Positions 1 to 11,769 of a stretch of 64,000 nt of DNA are shown here, in pieces. The position numbers and the translations under genes were made by a program. The notes beneath the pieces were generated by a model. It did no database searches. It had not been told where the DNA came from and worked only from the letters and a program-made list of their open reading frames with translations. Within the stretch, counting starts at the first letter, position 1. Each line of letters opens with the position of its first letter. Origin of the DNA: Sympetrum striolatum (Eukaryota; Arthropoda; Insecta; Odonata; Libellulidae); assembly GCA_947579665.1 (NCBI GenBank), contig OX388350.1, positions 33,699,393 through 33,763,392 on the forward strand, given 5' to 3'.

Positions 1-1809
1 CATTTAAATTCACTCGGTGTTAAGTGCATGCGCTAAAATAATAACCGGACGTACGGCAGGGGGTTGCCTCGGTGCTCATCTCGCGGATCTGTTAAATTTC
101 TAATCCTCAGATATGCGATCAGAAATGATTACGGTTGCCTTTATGTTACTAGAAAGGTCAGTGAACATCTGAACCGAGAATGAGTTGTGGGATGTTAGTG
201 TATAAATTGTATTATGTATGGAATATCATGGCATACATCTGATGAACTTATAAAGGAGTAGAAGGAGTAGAAAGTGGAATATATATTTGTATATTACGAA
301 TGTACAAAGTGAAATTTATAAATATAGATAAAGAAAGTCGATATCAAAAGCTGTCGAATGGTAGTGAAGAAAATTCCGCTAAGGAATTTTAAAATGTAAA
401 TTACTTGACCCTTCTTAAAAACATCCAATTCTGTTACAACGTTTTCCTTCCATTTTGCAGCTCTCTACTTGCGTAATTTATAAAAATAACAAAAAAACCG
501 AATATATTTATTATTGATATTATGGATAAGCTGTGGTTTGATCTTATTCCTTTCTAAAAAAATCATTTCTTGCACACTTTCCTCTGATATATCCCCATAA
601 TAGTTTACACATAAAAATTACCCCATATTCCCAGGACATTCATTTTTAAGGATTCTATACAATGCGCAGCCCCTTAGCGACCTTCTTGCATATTTTATCC
701 GCCAGAGGAGACACCTTCGTAAGAAGAGCACATCCGGGATCGTTCGTTTACACTTCCGCTGCATCCCCTTAAGGTTTTCCTTTAAGTTTGAATCCAATGC
801 TAACACTTCGTATCCGCTACTGTTTGCTCGCCTTTTCGTTGTAGATCCTTACGATCTCCATTCCCCTCCATGATTTTAGGATATTTGAAGCTTGCCAGAT
901 GTACTGACAACTTTTACGTTCCTACTTGTGTAATTTACAGAGAAAGTTGCGGCTTGTAGGTGTTACTTCACCCGAGTTGGAGCATGTAATTGTATTATAT
1001 TGCGGATGCAAAATCAATACTTTGTTGATCCAATGTAATCACTCAAAAATAAATCGAAATTATTATCAAGCGAAGTCCAATATTTCGCAAATCGGAGAAA
1101 ATCAAGAGGATTGAATCTTAAGTTTCATATTTTCCTTAACATCTGTTAATCTTTATCTATAAAATTAATATTTTCCAAAATATCCGTTTTTAATCGGAGT
1201 ATAAGTGGGGTATTTAATTAAGCTATAACTGAGCGTTAGATTTACGAAGTAATGCATTCAGCACTACATCAAAATTTTTGTCTTCTCCTCACAAGCGTAT
1301 GCTTGTATGAAATGAACACTTGAAGCTCTCACTTCCTTCGAAGAATTTTTCAGTAAAACTTTCCGTAATCCTACAGGGGATGATATTTTCGCGTAATGAC
1401 GACAGATAGATTACCTTAAATATTTTCAGGTACTTTTAATCCTTTATTATCCATTTGTATGTATTTTTGTCAATTTTAATTTAATGTTGAATTTTTTTAT
1501 GCGTCCTATTTAGTACGTTTAATTTCCTGAACGATTACAAATTTTTGGATGTTTTCCTTTATTTATTATTTCCTCGAAGGGAGTTATTGCAATGATTCCT
1601 TATATTGATCTTATTTTCTGTAATTTTGTGTAGTGCTTTTGTTATTTCTATTTTATACACAGTTACCTTTAAACCTTTATCAGTATGTTTGCGCAGGTTT
1701 TTCACAACCTTTTTCTTAGTCCGTGCAATGGATCTTTTTTCCTAAGATATTTCTTTAGTTTTTAAATCCACTGCTTTTAACACAAATACTAATTATTATT
1801 TAAATATTA
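1..1809. other. AT-rich DNA without a recognisable gene
   Basis: No exon with credible splice signals, RNA gene or clear repeat was seen on either strand. The only open frames are short (about 62 codons), lack recognisable motifs and match what AT-rich DNA gives by chance. This may be intergenic DNA or a far-upstream intron of the PMEPA1/LDLRAD4-like gene. Confidence 0.5.
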
Positions 1810-1872
1810 TTAACGAAAGATTAGATGGAAGAAGAGGTTTTTCAGTCTCAATCTCACCTCAATAAAAACCTT
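1810..1872 (+). mobile_element. 3' end of a retroposon, fragment (family copy 1)
   Basis: The stretch with a GATGGAAGAAGAGG-like block, then GTCTCAATCTCACC, then AATAAAA matches the reverse complement of the segments at 6.69-6.88 kb and 7.42-7.65 kb. The order (purine block, GTCTCAATCTCGCC-type block, AATAAA, then a short AT-rich tail) resembles the 3' terminus of a LINE or SINE. Only about 60 bases survive here. The assignment rests on similarity among three copies in this window. Confidence 0.45.
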
Positions 1873-4055
1873 ATAGTCTTATAGAATCCGTCATATTTAA
1901 CGTAAAACCAATTTTCAGAACTGAGATCTTTCACAGAGCTGTTTATATTGACTTAGTGCTTTCAGTAATGACTTATGATGATTACTGAGCAATATATTTT
2001 GGAAATCACGAATTCAAATACTTCGAATCTCGATTTTTTCTACTTTCAATTTATTCTGGAACAAACCAGAGCGTTCGATGTATTGTCGGACCAAAAATAG
2101 TGTAGACGTGGACTTAATAAATGAATGAAAAAATGAATTCTTGAAACGGTTCGTTCTAGCACCTATTTCTCTTATCTTCCTCGCAGTATCAGAACTATCT
2201 ACACGCAATTGTTTTCCTTGAAGGGGAGGAAGTAATGGTTTGATAGGGGGTAAAAAGAGGTTGAACCCTGTATTGGGACAGTCGGGAAAGACGTGGGTGC
2301 GTCCTCTTTCGGGATGGTAATTGCACGCAAACGGTATTACGGCGTCCTTCTGCGGAAAGTGGGATATACGAATGCTTCAAACCGGTCCTCCTTTATCACA
2401 TTTTTATTCTTCCTTTTCCCCCACAGCTTCCGTTGCCTCTCAATCCCATTCCTAATAAGTCTTCGCTTTGAGCTTTAACGTTTCCCAAATATATTTCGCG
2501 AGGGTTTTATGGAGGTTGACCGCTCCTATTCCCCGACGGCCGGAGAGCGTAAAAAACCGCATCGGTGATAATTTGCGGTCCCTCGGGGATCTGGGGATGG
2601 GGACCTCATTCTTCTAGGGAGTTAAAATATTATTTTTTATCGCCGAGAGTTTTTAACGGGAGAGTTGTAAAATTGTAACGTGTTGAATGCGGGAGAGTGC
2701 GAACCCAAAAAAGATATCTCTCGAAGATCGTGTAGCATTCAGAGGCTGTCGTAGCTGGGGATTGAGCCTTTGGGCGGATTGTTTCCTTCGAATCCTGTGC
2801 AGATGTGTGTAATTGGGAGGTTAGGAAGGTGAGGGTATGAGAAAAGTGGCTAGAAATGAGGCTAAGGTCCGTAGACGATGAAAATTGCAAGTGCAGATAC
2901 ATCCTGTACAAATATCATGATCATAAGCTGGATACGAGGGACTTTTGGTACATGATTTCAATCTTTCCGGCTCGTATTAATCGGAACTACTTCGTTGTGG
3001 TCCATTGCCAAATTTGTTCTCCGTTTTTTCTACTCCAGCAGGTGGTCAGGAGTGATTTACATTATGAAGTAATATTGTCAGGTTAAGATCGCAAAACTAA
3101 TGGTAGCAGGGGGCTACGATATTATTTAAAAAAATCAAGAATTCAGTCTTCGAGTATCAGTATTCAGTCGTGGACTTTTATATATTAAATTAACTGCTTC
3201 TTAAAATATGAAATAGCTAATCGACGGAGTCTTACGATATTTGTTGGATTTTGAGTGGTAATTTTGGCATATATGTTGTGCAAATCTATTAGAGTAGGTG
3301 TCAGAGGAATGTTATATAAATTAATATTGTTTTTAAATGGAATTATGTTATATCGGAATGCGAATCTCTTGGAGACTTTATAGTGAAACAGATTTGTTGT
3401 TGTTTGTCACTAGATTGGATTTGGTTGCCACTTATCAAGCTGCAAAAAGTAATGAATAAATAACATGTGCAAAATTGTGAAAATCGTCCCACAAATTGGT
3501 TTCGCGGCCATATTTTTTAATGTTCTACGTGTAATATTAGATCTTCCATTATCTTTCGTTTTGTTTATCATATATATGTTATTGAATAGCGGGAGAAAAT
3601 TGTTTATAAATTGTAATGTACTGATTCTGGTGATAGAGGAGTCCGTTCAGGAAGAAAGCATCCGTGTGTTTCTATCTGCTTTCATGTCACATATTTGGGT
3701 CCGAAAAGTATCGGAAATTCTTAGAATCTCCTTTCTCCTCTTAGCTTCCTTAATTAACCTGGGTACCAATTTTGATGAAAGTGACCAGTTTTTTTTTAAG
3801 GCAAAAAGTTAAGGACGATGAATGTAAAATGATAAAATTGAGGTTATTTCCAACGAATATCATCGCTGAATCGAATTGGTCGTTCAAGAATTCCTTCGTG
3901 TTTCATGACGAGAATAAAAATATTATAATAATAAACCGGGATAGCCAAAGCGTAAAAAGTAACTGAATTTAAAATTGCAGTCGTTAGTGAAGATGAAACC
4001 AGCAGTAAAGGTGATTTTATTTCTTATTTATCTTTCGATCATCAATTTTCAGTTC
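1873..4055. other. Gene-free AT-rich stretch with a small GC-richer patch
   Basis: No supported gene was found. A GC-richer patch lies around 2.5-2.9 kb. Short open frames here, such as 3465-3812 plus with hydrophobic stretches, show no family motif and no good splice context. I see no tRNA, array or complete element. Confidence 0.45.
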
Positions 4056-4420
4056 AGTCGTACGCAATGTATTTCCGATAATCGATAACGACCTTCCAAG
4101 AGTATTTCGTCGATTGTAAGAAATCAGCTTGGTTTTTCTTAACTACCTCCTGTGTTTTATTTACCTCATTTATTTATTATCATATCACACGCATATAGAA
4201 TGATGTTATTACGATAGTTCAGTAGGTGCGAGAACAATTCAACTAGAATACGTAAAAGTAATCGATATGATATGATCGATGTCATTTAGTTGATCTCTTT
4301 CGAGCAAGTGCCATCGAAATCTATCGCTTTCGATTCAGTTTCGATTAGCTACTGTCGAAGTCGATCGCCTTTTATCAATCGATATCGAGGTTGATCATAC
4401 CGTATGTTGGTCAAGCTTCA
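4056..4420. other. Cluster of CGAT/ATCGAT-type motifs
   Basis: Between about 4.06 and 4.40 kb the tetramer CGAT and the palindromes ATCGAT and CGATATCG recur far more often than in the flanking DNA. Examples lie near 4080, 4260, 4276, 4330, 4365 and 4380. No regular period is visible, so this is not a simple tandem repeat. It could be a cluster of binding sites (DREF/BEAF-like factors recognise CGATA-type cores in Drosophila) or a decayed simple repeat. The function is inference only. Confidence 0.35.
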
Positions 4421-5058
4421 TATACCTACTTAATATATTTTGCCAAGGTTTCCTCTCTTGTAGTTTCAATTCATATTTAATTTTGTGGTACTTTCCCTTT
4501 TAACAGACAACCTATTTGAGGCTATTTTACACTCTAGGGGCAATGCTTGAGCATTTCTCACTGCGAGAAGAATTTCGTTAGCATCCGCGAGTCAGTGGTC
4601 GAAAATCGTGAGGAGAGGGCCCACGGTTTGGACGACGAGGAGATTTGAATGCCTCGCTGCAATGGACCAGCTCGCGGTTGGCCAAACACAAGACGCGGCG
4701 CCACTTTCCGGGCCTCTTTATTTTCGCGTACGAGACCGAACGGTCTTACCTTCATATAGCAGCTCTCGCTCGGAAGACTCCGCGAATATTCCCAAAGGAA
4801 ACATTCTGCGTCGATGCAATTCTCTTCGCATTTGCATGTCGAAGCAATCGACTGTTCGGATACATTCGATCAGAGACGCGAAGAGGACTTTCGTCGACTC
4901 GAGGATTAGGTTCATTCATTATCGAGGTTATTCCTCGAAGTTGTCGCAGTTATCATATCGTTGCAGATCTGCTGACAAAATTCACGGAGGAGACAGTATC
5001 TTTATGGAATTCCGGCATAACTAAAAATTGTAAAATAAAGGTTTTTCAGAAAACTCAT

Positions 5059-5172
5059 GTAACTTTTACCATCCATAAAAGGTTTCGTTGGCGACTAGTT
5101 TCGGCTAATGATAGCCATCTTCAAAGCTTTTGGATATGGCCTTGCAACCCTTATGTGGATAGTAAAAGTTAC
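5059..5172. repeat. Hairpin / inverted-repeat element of about 114 bp
   Basis: The left arm (5059-5077) reads GTAACTTTTACCATCCATA. The right arm (5152-5172) is its reverse complement with a few differences. The centre holds a CGACTAGTTTCGGCTAAT block. The arrangement fits a small foldback element or the terminus of a larger retroelement. Flanking open frames (4608-5187) run into the hairpin and are unlikely to be a conserved gene. Confidence 0.5.
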
Positions 5173-5189
5173 TCGTGTTGTTGGTAATA

Positions 5190-6690
5190 CCTTTGTTTTA
5201 TTTAACAATTTTTAGTGTTCTTCCGACAGTTTTCGCGAATCTCGCGCGGCGATGGCGAAACTCGTGTTCGGGCGTCATTCTATCCGAGGCCAAGCGTACT
5301 TGCACCGGCTTGGCTTGAGGATGTGACGTAACCAAATTTTGAGGATATCGCTGCTTGCCCAAAGGTTGCGGCATATTCATAACTGTCGCAAATTAAACTT
5401 AGGCTCTCGTGGATGAAGCAGACCGATTTTGCCAGGGAATATTTCAAAGCCAATGTAACTCCTCACCCCCAAGGATGACGTATCTAAAGGGGGAGGATTG
5501 TTTCCCCGATTTTTGTTGTCTATTCATCCTTCGGATCATTACATTTTACTGTCTCCACTACCAAGTCTGGGAGAATCAATGTTCGCGGAGTGGAATAAAT
5601 AAACGGAGCCTTTCGGTCGAGTCTTTCGACAAGTGCCGTTTATTTCCTTCGTGGCATGAATGATAACGCGTTTAAATCGGGCAGTACAGCTCTAATTGCC
5701 GCGGTAAAGGGATTTTAATCGCCCCGAGAAACCCAACCTCCGTCGTCACTTGCGCCTTCTTGTCTTCTGGGCCCTATACTCAACTCTTTACTTGCGCCAG
5801 CGTGTTGATCGAGGGTGGTGTAGTTAAATTTGGCAACGTCGCCTTGATCTTGCCCGGGCGTCGACCAAGGCCGTGGGTTTGTGAGGAGGAGCGGAGGAGG
5901 GGGCGGATTTTTCGGAGGAGGCAAGTACGTCAGGGATGAAAGCGAGAAGGGGTGGGAAGCGTAGGGTTAGAAATTTCGTTGAGAAGAAGGGGAGATTAAA
6001 AAAAAACAATAAGGTGAGGGAGGGAGTGGAAACTGTGCCAATGTTGATGGCGGGTTAAGGCGTTAGTGTAAGCGGGGAATCTTTATACGTTTCCGATAGG
6101 GCGAAAGCCGCCCCGCGAGGCGTGGGGGTTGACCGTTATATTCTCGCAGCATCCGAAAGGGGCTAATATCCTCGCAGCACTTGCACTTTCGAGATCTTCG
6201 TTTTTGAGACTCCGGTGCCGCGGGCGTACGCAGTGCCAACTCCCCTCGCGAGGGAGTTGACTCAACGCGAACTTTTCGATTGTTTCGTACCCGAAAAGTA
6301 TCGGCTCCATGGGCGAGTGTAAGGACAGAGGCCCGCTGTATAAGTGAGCTCCGTTTGATTCCGAGGTAACATCCGCTCGGTCGAAGGTTTGCAATGGTGG
6401 GCTCAAGCGATGCCAAAAACCGCTGTGGTACCTGTTTCGATAAGTGAGATCGTTTTCACTGACAGAGTGTTCAGAGTTTCTCGTCCCAATGAAGAAGCAG
6501 CGGGCCTACATGCAGCGAACAATAATCATAATAATATATTTTTAGCAATAATAATTGAGAAATTTCTTAACGCTTGAGTTATCACATACATGCATAATAG
6601 AAAACAGCAAATACTTGCTCTGATAACATATCACAAATATTTACAAAAATTAAATACGTAGCCTTTTTAATACGTTCAAGTTCTTTAAAA
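5190..6690. other. GC-richer gene-free segment
   Basis: From about 5.2 to 6.5 kb GC and CpG content are higher than in the surroundings. Overlapping minus-strand frames of 107 and 117 codons occur at 6063-6416 because GC-rich DNA has few stops. I found no convincing splice sites, start context or protein motif. It may hold regulatory DNA or an unrecognised exon. Confidence 0.4.
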
Positions 6691-6883
6691 ATAATAATAA
6701 TAATCGTCTTTATTCGGGCGAGATTGAGACTATAACTCTCTTCTTCCATCGAACCCATGAGAGTATGAGAATTGTGAGTATAAAAAACCCAAGAGATTCT
6801 TAGGAAAAAATTATCCACTATAGGGAAACACCCACGAAGAAGGGGGGTGTGAAAAAACTCCAAAACCTACCGATAGTAATAAC
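6688..6883 (-). mobile_element. Retroposon 3' end with (ATT)n tail (family copy 2)
   Basis: Read on the minus strand, the segment ends in GTCTCAATCTCGCCCGAATA, then AAGACG and a tail of repeated ATT (plus strand 6689-6704). Upstream lie a GATGGAAGAAGAG block and a conserved GGTAGGTTTTGG-type block. The same order occurs at 7.42-7.65 kb, and the terminal part recurs in inverted orientation at 1.81 kb. A microsatellite tail after an AATAAA-containing 3' end is typical of CR1/L2-type LINEs and dependent SINEs. The exact clade is unknown. Confidence 0.5.
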
Positions 6884-7422
6884 TAAAATATGAGAAGAAA
6901 CACGAAAACATATATAAATTAAATTTTAAATCAATAAATATAGTCACGTTTACATTTGAATAAATGATATCAATATACCCAAATATAGGGTGGTTACAGT
7001 ATATCGATACCGCACCCACCGTGGTGATTACTTAAATATTGCTAATTGCCTTAATATGCAATTTATATTACGTGGTAATCAATTTGTATTTGTTTGATAT
7101 TTTTACATTCATTCAGCTGTTACTTTGTGGTTTCCTTTTCTATTCTAATGTAAGAACTAACCATGAATTTTAAATTATACCGAACACTGCCATTTGGCAT
7201 TTTACATATCTGCAATGTTAGGTCTATTAATAATATGAACAGATCAGTGTCAAGAAATTGCACCAACAGCTAAGGATTCTCATAATTCAGGAACCAATGA
7301 AGAAATTACTCTCGAAGCAATGAAATAAATGATCGAAAGAAACTTACTATTTTAGTTCATTTAGATACCATAAAATCCATTGCTCAGGACGGTGCTATAA
7401 GTCAAAAGCTAGGTCGATGGAA

Positions 7423-7655
7423 TAAATAATAGTAATACTAATTAAGCGACTTCTATTTGGTCGAGATTGAGATTAATTGGTTCCTTCTTACATCTCTACA
7501 CCTTTAAACGAAAGGGATGGCTTAAAATAAGTACAGAGAGTAAAACTGCTTTGCGGGTTTAAGAACGTAGATTTCACTAGGAAAAAAGTACACCACAGCA
7601 GGAAAACACCGGCAAGAAAAACCTGCGAAACCTACAGATTGGTAACTAAATTTGA
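7423..7655 (-). mobile_element. Retroposon 3' end, more diverged (family copy 3)
   Basis: On the minus strand this carries the same order of blocks as the copy at 6.69-6.88 kb: a GTAGGTTTCGCAGG-type block, a TTTTTTCCTA block, a purine block and an AATCTCGACC block, followed by an ATT-like imperfect tail. Spacing is similar but identity is clearly lower, which implies an old copy. Confidence 0.45.
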
Positions 7656-8758
7656 ATTCTTTTCAATATTTTTTAAAAAAGTTTCTGATTTTCAACATTT
7701 AGTAACTGCAGTACCACCAACTACTACAAAATTTTGCTTCGTAGAGGTTTCTAGTTTGGCTATTCTAATAAGAAAAATAGATAGAGAAAAGCTACGTTTT
7801 GCAAATCTGGATATTTTAATCTCTGAAATTTTCCACAAATATCTCTTTATTTCAACGCGAGAAGTGTCCTGGTCGGGAAGCATTAAATCCATTGAAGATC
7901 TTAGAGTATCAAATAAAATCCATATTTGATTTTCGGCTCGCTGACAACAACATCAATAGATGATGTCTTGTGGCCTTGTTTATACATATGATGAGCAACT
8001 ACTTGTTCTCAATGCTCTATTGTCCCATGGTGTTCATTAACAGAATGCTTCTTATGTTTAAATCACAAAGGACTCAGAAGGGCACCCTTTAAGAGAGCAT
8101 ATTTAACAAAGAAGGCATCTCTTCGTTCCAACAGCTCCTCGCTTTTCCGACCCCATCTTCTTTTTTATCTTCCTCCGCCTCAAGTAAGTCCCCGGATGAT
8201 TTATTTAAATGGCCACGTGGTGAGCAGCCAACGTCTTTCATAATCTCCGGAGCCGTGCTCTTGCACAGTCTTCATTTGCGGGAAATAACTCTTTTCTCCC
8301 TCATTCGGCCGCATAACATGTGCCGCATGAGTCGGTGGCAATTTTTTCTTTCCGATCTTCGATAGGTATCGCCAACGTTCGATCACTCGATCCTCCTTCG
8401 CCTCCATTTGACGCCGATAGGTCTCCATGGCATCGAATGGTTTGTTTCGCAAGGATTGTTTATGAAGTATCTTCCGGATTCCGATAGAGGGAGAAAATTA
8501 TCTCTCTAGAGAGTTATTATGGAGTATGAAATGTAGAGTGATGTGTAGGAATGCATGGAAAGAATGTTGAAAGTCACTTCCAGTCATAGTTGGCACCTTA
8601 CACAACAGTATGTACATCCCTCCCACCATGAACACAAAATCCAACCAGTACGTACAACATTGTCTTCTGAAGAATTTTTTTATCTAAGTCATGGTTTTAC
8701 ATGACACTTAATAATATTAATAATATTTTTATTTCAATTTCCTATTTAATACATTCTT
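7656..8758. other. No supported gene
   Basis: An 83-codon minus-strand frame (8201-8452) has a protein-like, charged composition. It has no recognised motif, no clear splice sites and no homologous copy in the window, so I do not call it a gene. The remaining sequence is ordinary AT-rich DNA. Confidence 0.4.
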
Positions 8759-8817
8759 AAGGCTGCCATACACGGGGAAATATTTCCAGGAAATATTTCC
8801 CCGTGTATGACGGCCTT
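8759..8817. repeat. Near-perfect 59-bp palindrome (MITE-like foldback)
   Basis: Two 29-base arms (8759-8787 and 8789-8817) are reverse complements with only two mismatches, separated by a single A at 8788. The inner core reads CACGGGGAAATATTTCC. The whole unit would extrude as a cruciform or fold into a tight RNA hairpin. Its compactness fits a minimal foldback transposable element. No clear target duplication could be defined. Confidence 0.7.
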
Positions 8818-11640
8818 TAGATATATTTAACAAAACTCTATAGTGAAATTAAGGCATCCCAGAAGATAATTCTTTTATAGGGATTGCCATCACTTTAAAT
8901 ACAAATTGACGTGTTTTTCGGTATGCATATACAAAAACAATTTTTTTATGTAAAACGCTGTTCTGTCTCCATTTACTTAAGCTACTACTTTACTCCAAGT
9001 ATTATCTTCGACAGCTAGTAGTCTTTCATTTTTACTATTTTTATAGCGGCATAGGACATATAGAGATACATATCAACTATAAGGGATGATCTGAAAGGGA
9101 TCAAGATAGGGATCCCAAATAATTTCAATTACATTAGGTATTCAGTACTTACCTGGGTAGTAAAATAATTTACTGCAGCTAATATAAGACAGATTCCTCG
9201 TAAATGCTTTTCAAGATGTTTATTGTCTGGAAACGATCTTCATTTTATTTATCTCTTATAGAAGCCACCTCCACTACGTTGTTTTCGGTAAAAGCAGTTC
9301 TTCGGCATTTTGAGTTTTATACTCTCTGTTTCAATGAGTTTTCGTCTCCATTTGGGTATGGTATAGTCTACAAAATGGCATTATTTATGCGAATCCTTTG
9401 TCAGATAAACTAAATTGCCTTCATATTCATTGATTTCTGAACTTAATCAAGAGTTCGCTATTAACAAGTCTTCAGAAATTCCATGTAATGGTTCTCACGA
9501 CTCAAAATTTTAGAATTCATGGAGTCTTTATATTTACAGAATCAAACTCTCTCTGTCTTTTACTTTGATCGATTAGTTGTTTTCCATCATTAAATTCTAT
9601 TTACGTCCTTACGGATAAAAATTTCATTACGACAAACTGATTCTAGAATTTTCGATAAATAATTCGAACAAATTTATTAAACAGCACCACTCAAAGAGGA
9701 TCAAGGATTTTTCGCTTTCATTTTTTTAATTACTTGTTTTCTTTAGTTCTTTCAGTTGTTCAATGATCAGAGCATACAAGTGTCCTTTATTTCAGAGGTA
9801 CAACAGAAACAGAAAACAGTCTTTGCTCAAACTGAAATTTATTCCAGGCCTTTATTCAAATTATCGATTAAAAATGAATTTAAGAGGTCTTTTGGTACGT
9901 TTTAATGAACCATCTGCTCCAATTTTAGAGCTAATAGAAGACGTTAAATATTTCCCGCGCTTCAATGCGTAGTATTCCGCACGCTCGAATCGCGTGGGCC
10001 GTAAGGTTTTCTGTTCTTGTATTCACTCCGGTTCAATCATAAAATTAAATTTCGGCTCATTCCGGTTACGCTCCGACTGCCAACATCCAACAGATAGAAT
10101 CGGCATTTTATCTCTCTCAGACCATTAGATATTGTATCCTCTGGAATTTTTTTCATCCTGAAAACTTTGGTAAATTTCATCACGTTGAATTTGGAGGTAT
10201 AAACTCTGGTACGAAAGAGATCATCATCGAAATATTCTTAATAAAATCAATCTACTTAAGATTAATGCAAGTGTCAAGCATTCAGTCAACTGCTCGTTGA
10301 TCTCGACCACTTTTAGTAGTTTTGTAAAAGAAATATTTTGTAATAGGAAAAGCTTTTTGCTTAATTTGCGAACAGGTAAATCGGGGATTGAAAATCGAAA
10401 CAGAATAAATAGCGGTTTTCCGTTTCGGTTTCCTCTTCGATGGAAATCGCGGTTTTCTCGATGTATCGGTTCTGTTCCGGTTAAATGCGCCAATCCGTAA
10501 TCCTCTGGACACGAACAAGGAAATGAGAGGGCACGAAGTCGGTTAATTGCTTCGGTATTAAGTCGGTGCCGGAGGAATGGAATAGGGCTGGTTGGCACTT
10601 TGACAGCAGATGTCGCGGTCATCAGACTTCGTTCTGCGCAGAACTAACTTCCCTCTCTTCGTTTTAATGCGACGCGAAAGACGTTATTGGTCCTTTCTCT
10701 GGTATCTTCCGAAGAACGCGGCGGAACGCCGACACCTTATCGGGTTCAATAGAGCCGGATGAAGCTTCCAAGCCCCGACAGGAGAAAGAACCTCTTGCGC
10801 TATTTATTTTATCTGTTCGCGTCGGGCAATTCACGGTCCGGCCAAATTCTTCCCGACCACCTTAAGCGCATGGCGCCTTGATTTCTTTGACTAGCCGACC
10901 GCTTGAAACAATGAAATTGTTAGTGCCAGTTATTGCTCCTGATTTGGAAAGTTTGGCTTTCTAAATATATAAGAATTTAACTAAGTATATCTAATGTAAC
11001 TCTTATGAAATTGTTTTCATCTTTCGATTTTCCTATCTCGTCTCGATTTCCTTGCCCTCCTTCAATACCTTGATATTCGAAACTATTAAGTAATTTTTAA
11101 TTAATTTGTGATATTCAGACCTTTTACAGAAGATAATTATGTAACTGTGATAAGGAAAATTTCGATCTCCTCCTAACAGTCATGATTATGTGTGTTCTTA
11201 CGAAGGGAATTGAGTTGGTAAAGCATCGAGTTAAAAGAGAATTTCTACACACGATAGCCTTTATTTAGGTATAAAGATTCAAACATTAGTTAATACATTA
11301 CTTTTTAGCAGAGTTCCTCTACATTAAATTTATCCTCTAGGTGAGGCCCAACTAGCAATGTAACATCCCTAGCAATTTTTTTCTTCGCTTCCACCGACTG
11401 CACTCTTATTGAAAACGAGTTTTTCAGTTAAGTCCACTAGTATTACGGATGTGGGTACTCCATGGTAAATTATTTGTGTGGGTTACTCCAAAATATTTTT
11501 CCGATTCTACTAATGCCAAGTTTTCCCTCTATGGCTTCACGAATAGTCATTACCAATAGATTTTCTTTCGAAGTTGAGGTATTGCCTTATTTTTTAGTGT
11601 TGTTAGTGTATGGATTTTTAAAATATTTCTTGTAGCCTAA
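8818..11640. other. Gene-free stretch with a GC-richer island near 10.4-10.9 kb
   Basis: Short frames such as 9204-9413, 9763-9972 and the overlapping set at 10.2-10.6 kb show no family motif. From 10.4 to 10.9 kb the DNA is richer in GC and CpG, like the islands at 5.7-6.4 and 11.8-12.3 kb. These islands may be regulatory DNA or old exonic remnants. Nothing in them can be named. Confidence 0.4.
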
Positions 11641-11654
11641 ACGATCAATTGAAC

Positions 11655-11740
11655 TACCCGGCCAGGTCATTCTAATATGTCGTCCGGGAGACTCTTTAAG
11701 GAGATCCAAGTTCGAGTCCCGGTCCATCAGACTTTTTTCG
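11655..11740 (+). mobile_element. Degenerate tRNA-derived SINE head (candidate)
   Basis: A good RNA polymerase III B-box-like sequence, GTTCGAGTCCC, lies at 11710-11720 and is followed by CGGTCCA. About 35-50 bases upstream an A-box-like, anticodon-arm-like stretch (GTCGTCCGGGAGACTC) is only partly conserved. The cloverleaf does not close properly, so this is not a functional tRNA. A tRNA-derived SINE remnant is the simplest reading. Confidence 0.4.
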
Positions 11741-11769
11741 TGCTCATACTTCTTCGGGACACAGTGCCA

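Noticed and set aside
4608..5187. Overlapping 138- and 180-codon plus-strand frames
   Set aside because: They overlap in different frames, contain no motif, and the longer one runs through the hairpin element at 5059-5172.
6063..6416. 107- and 117-codon minus-strand frames
   Set aside because: Two overlapping frames both open in the same GC-rich stretch indicate composition, not coding.
8201..8452. 83-codon minus-strand frame with charged composition
   Set aside because: No motif, splice context or second copy supports it; locally raised GC explains the lack of stops.
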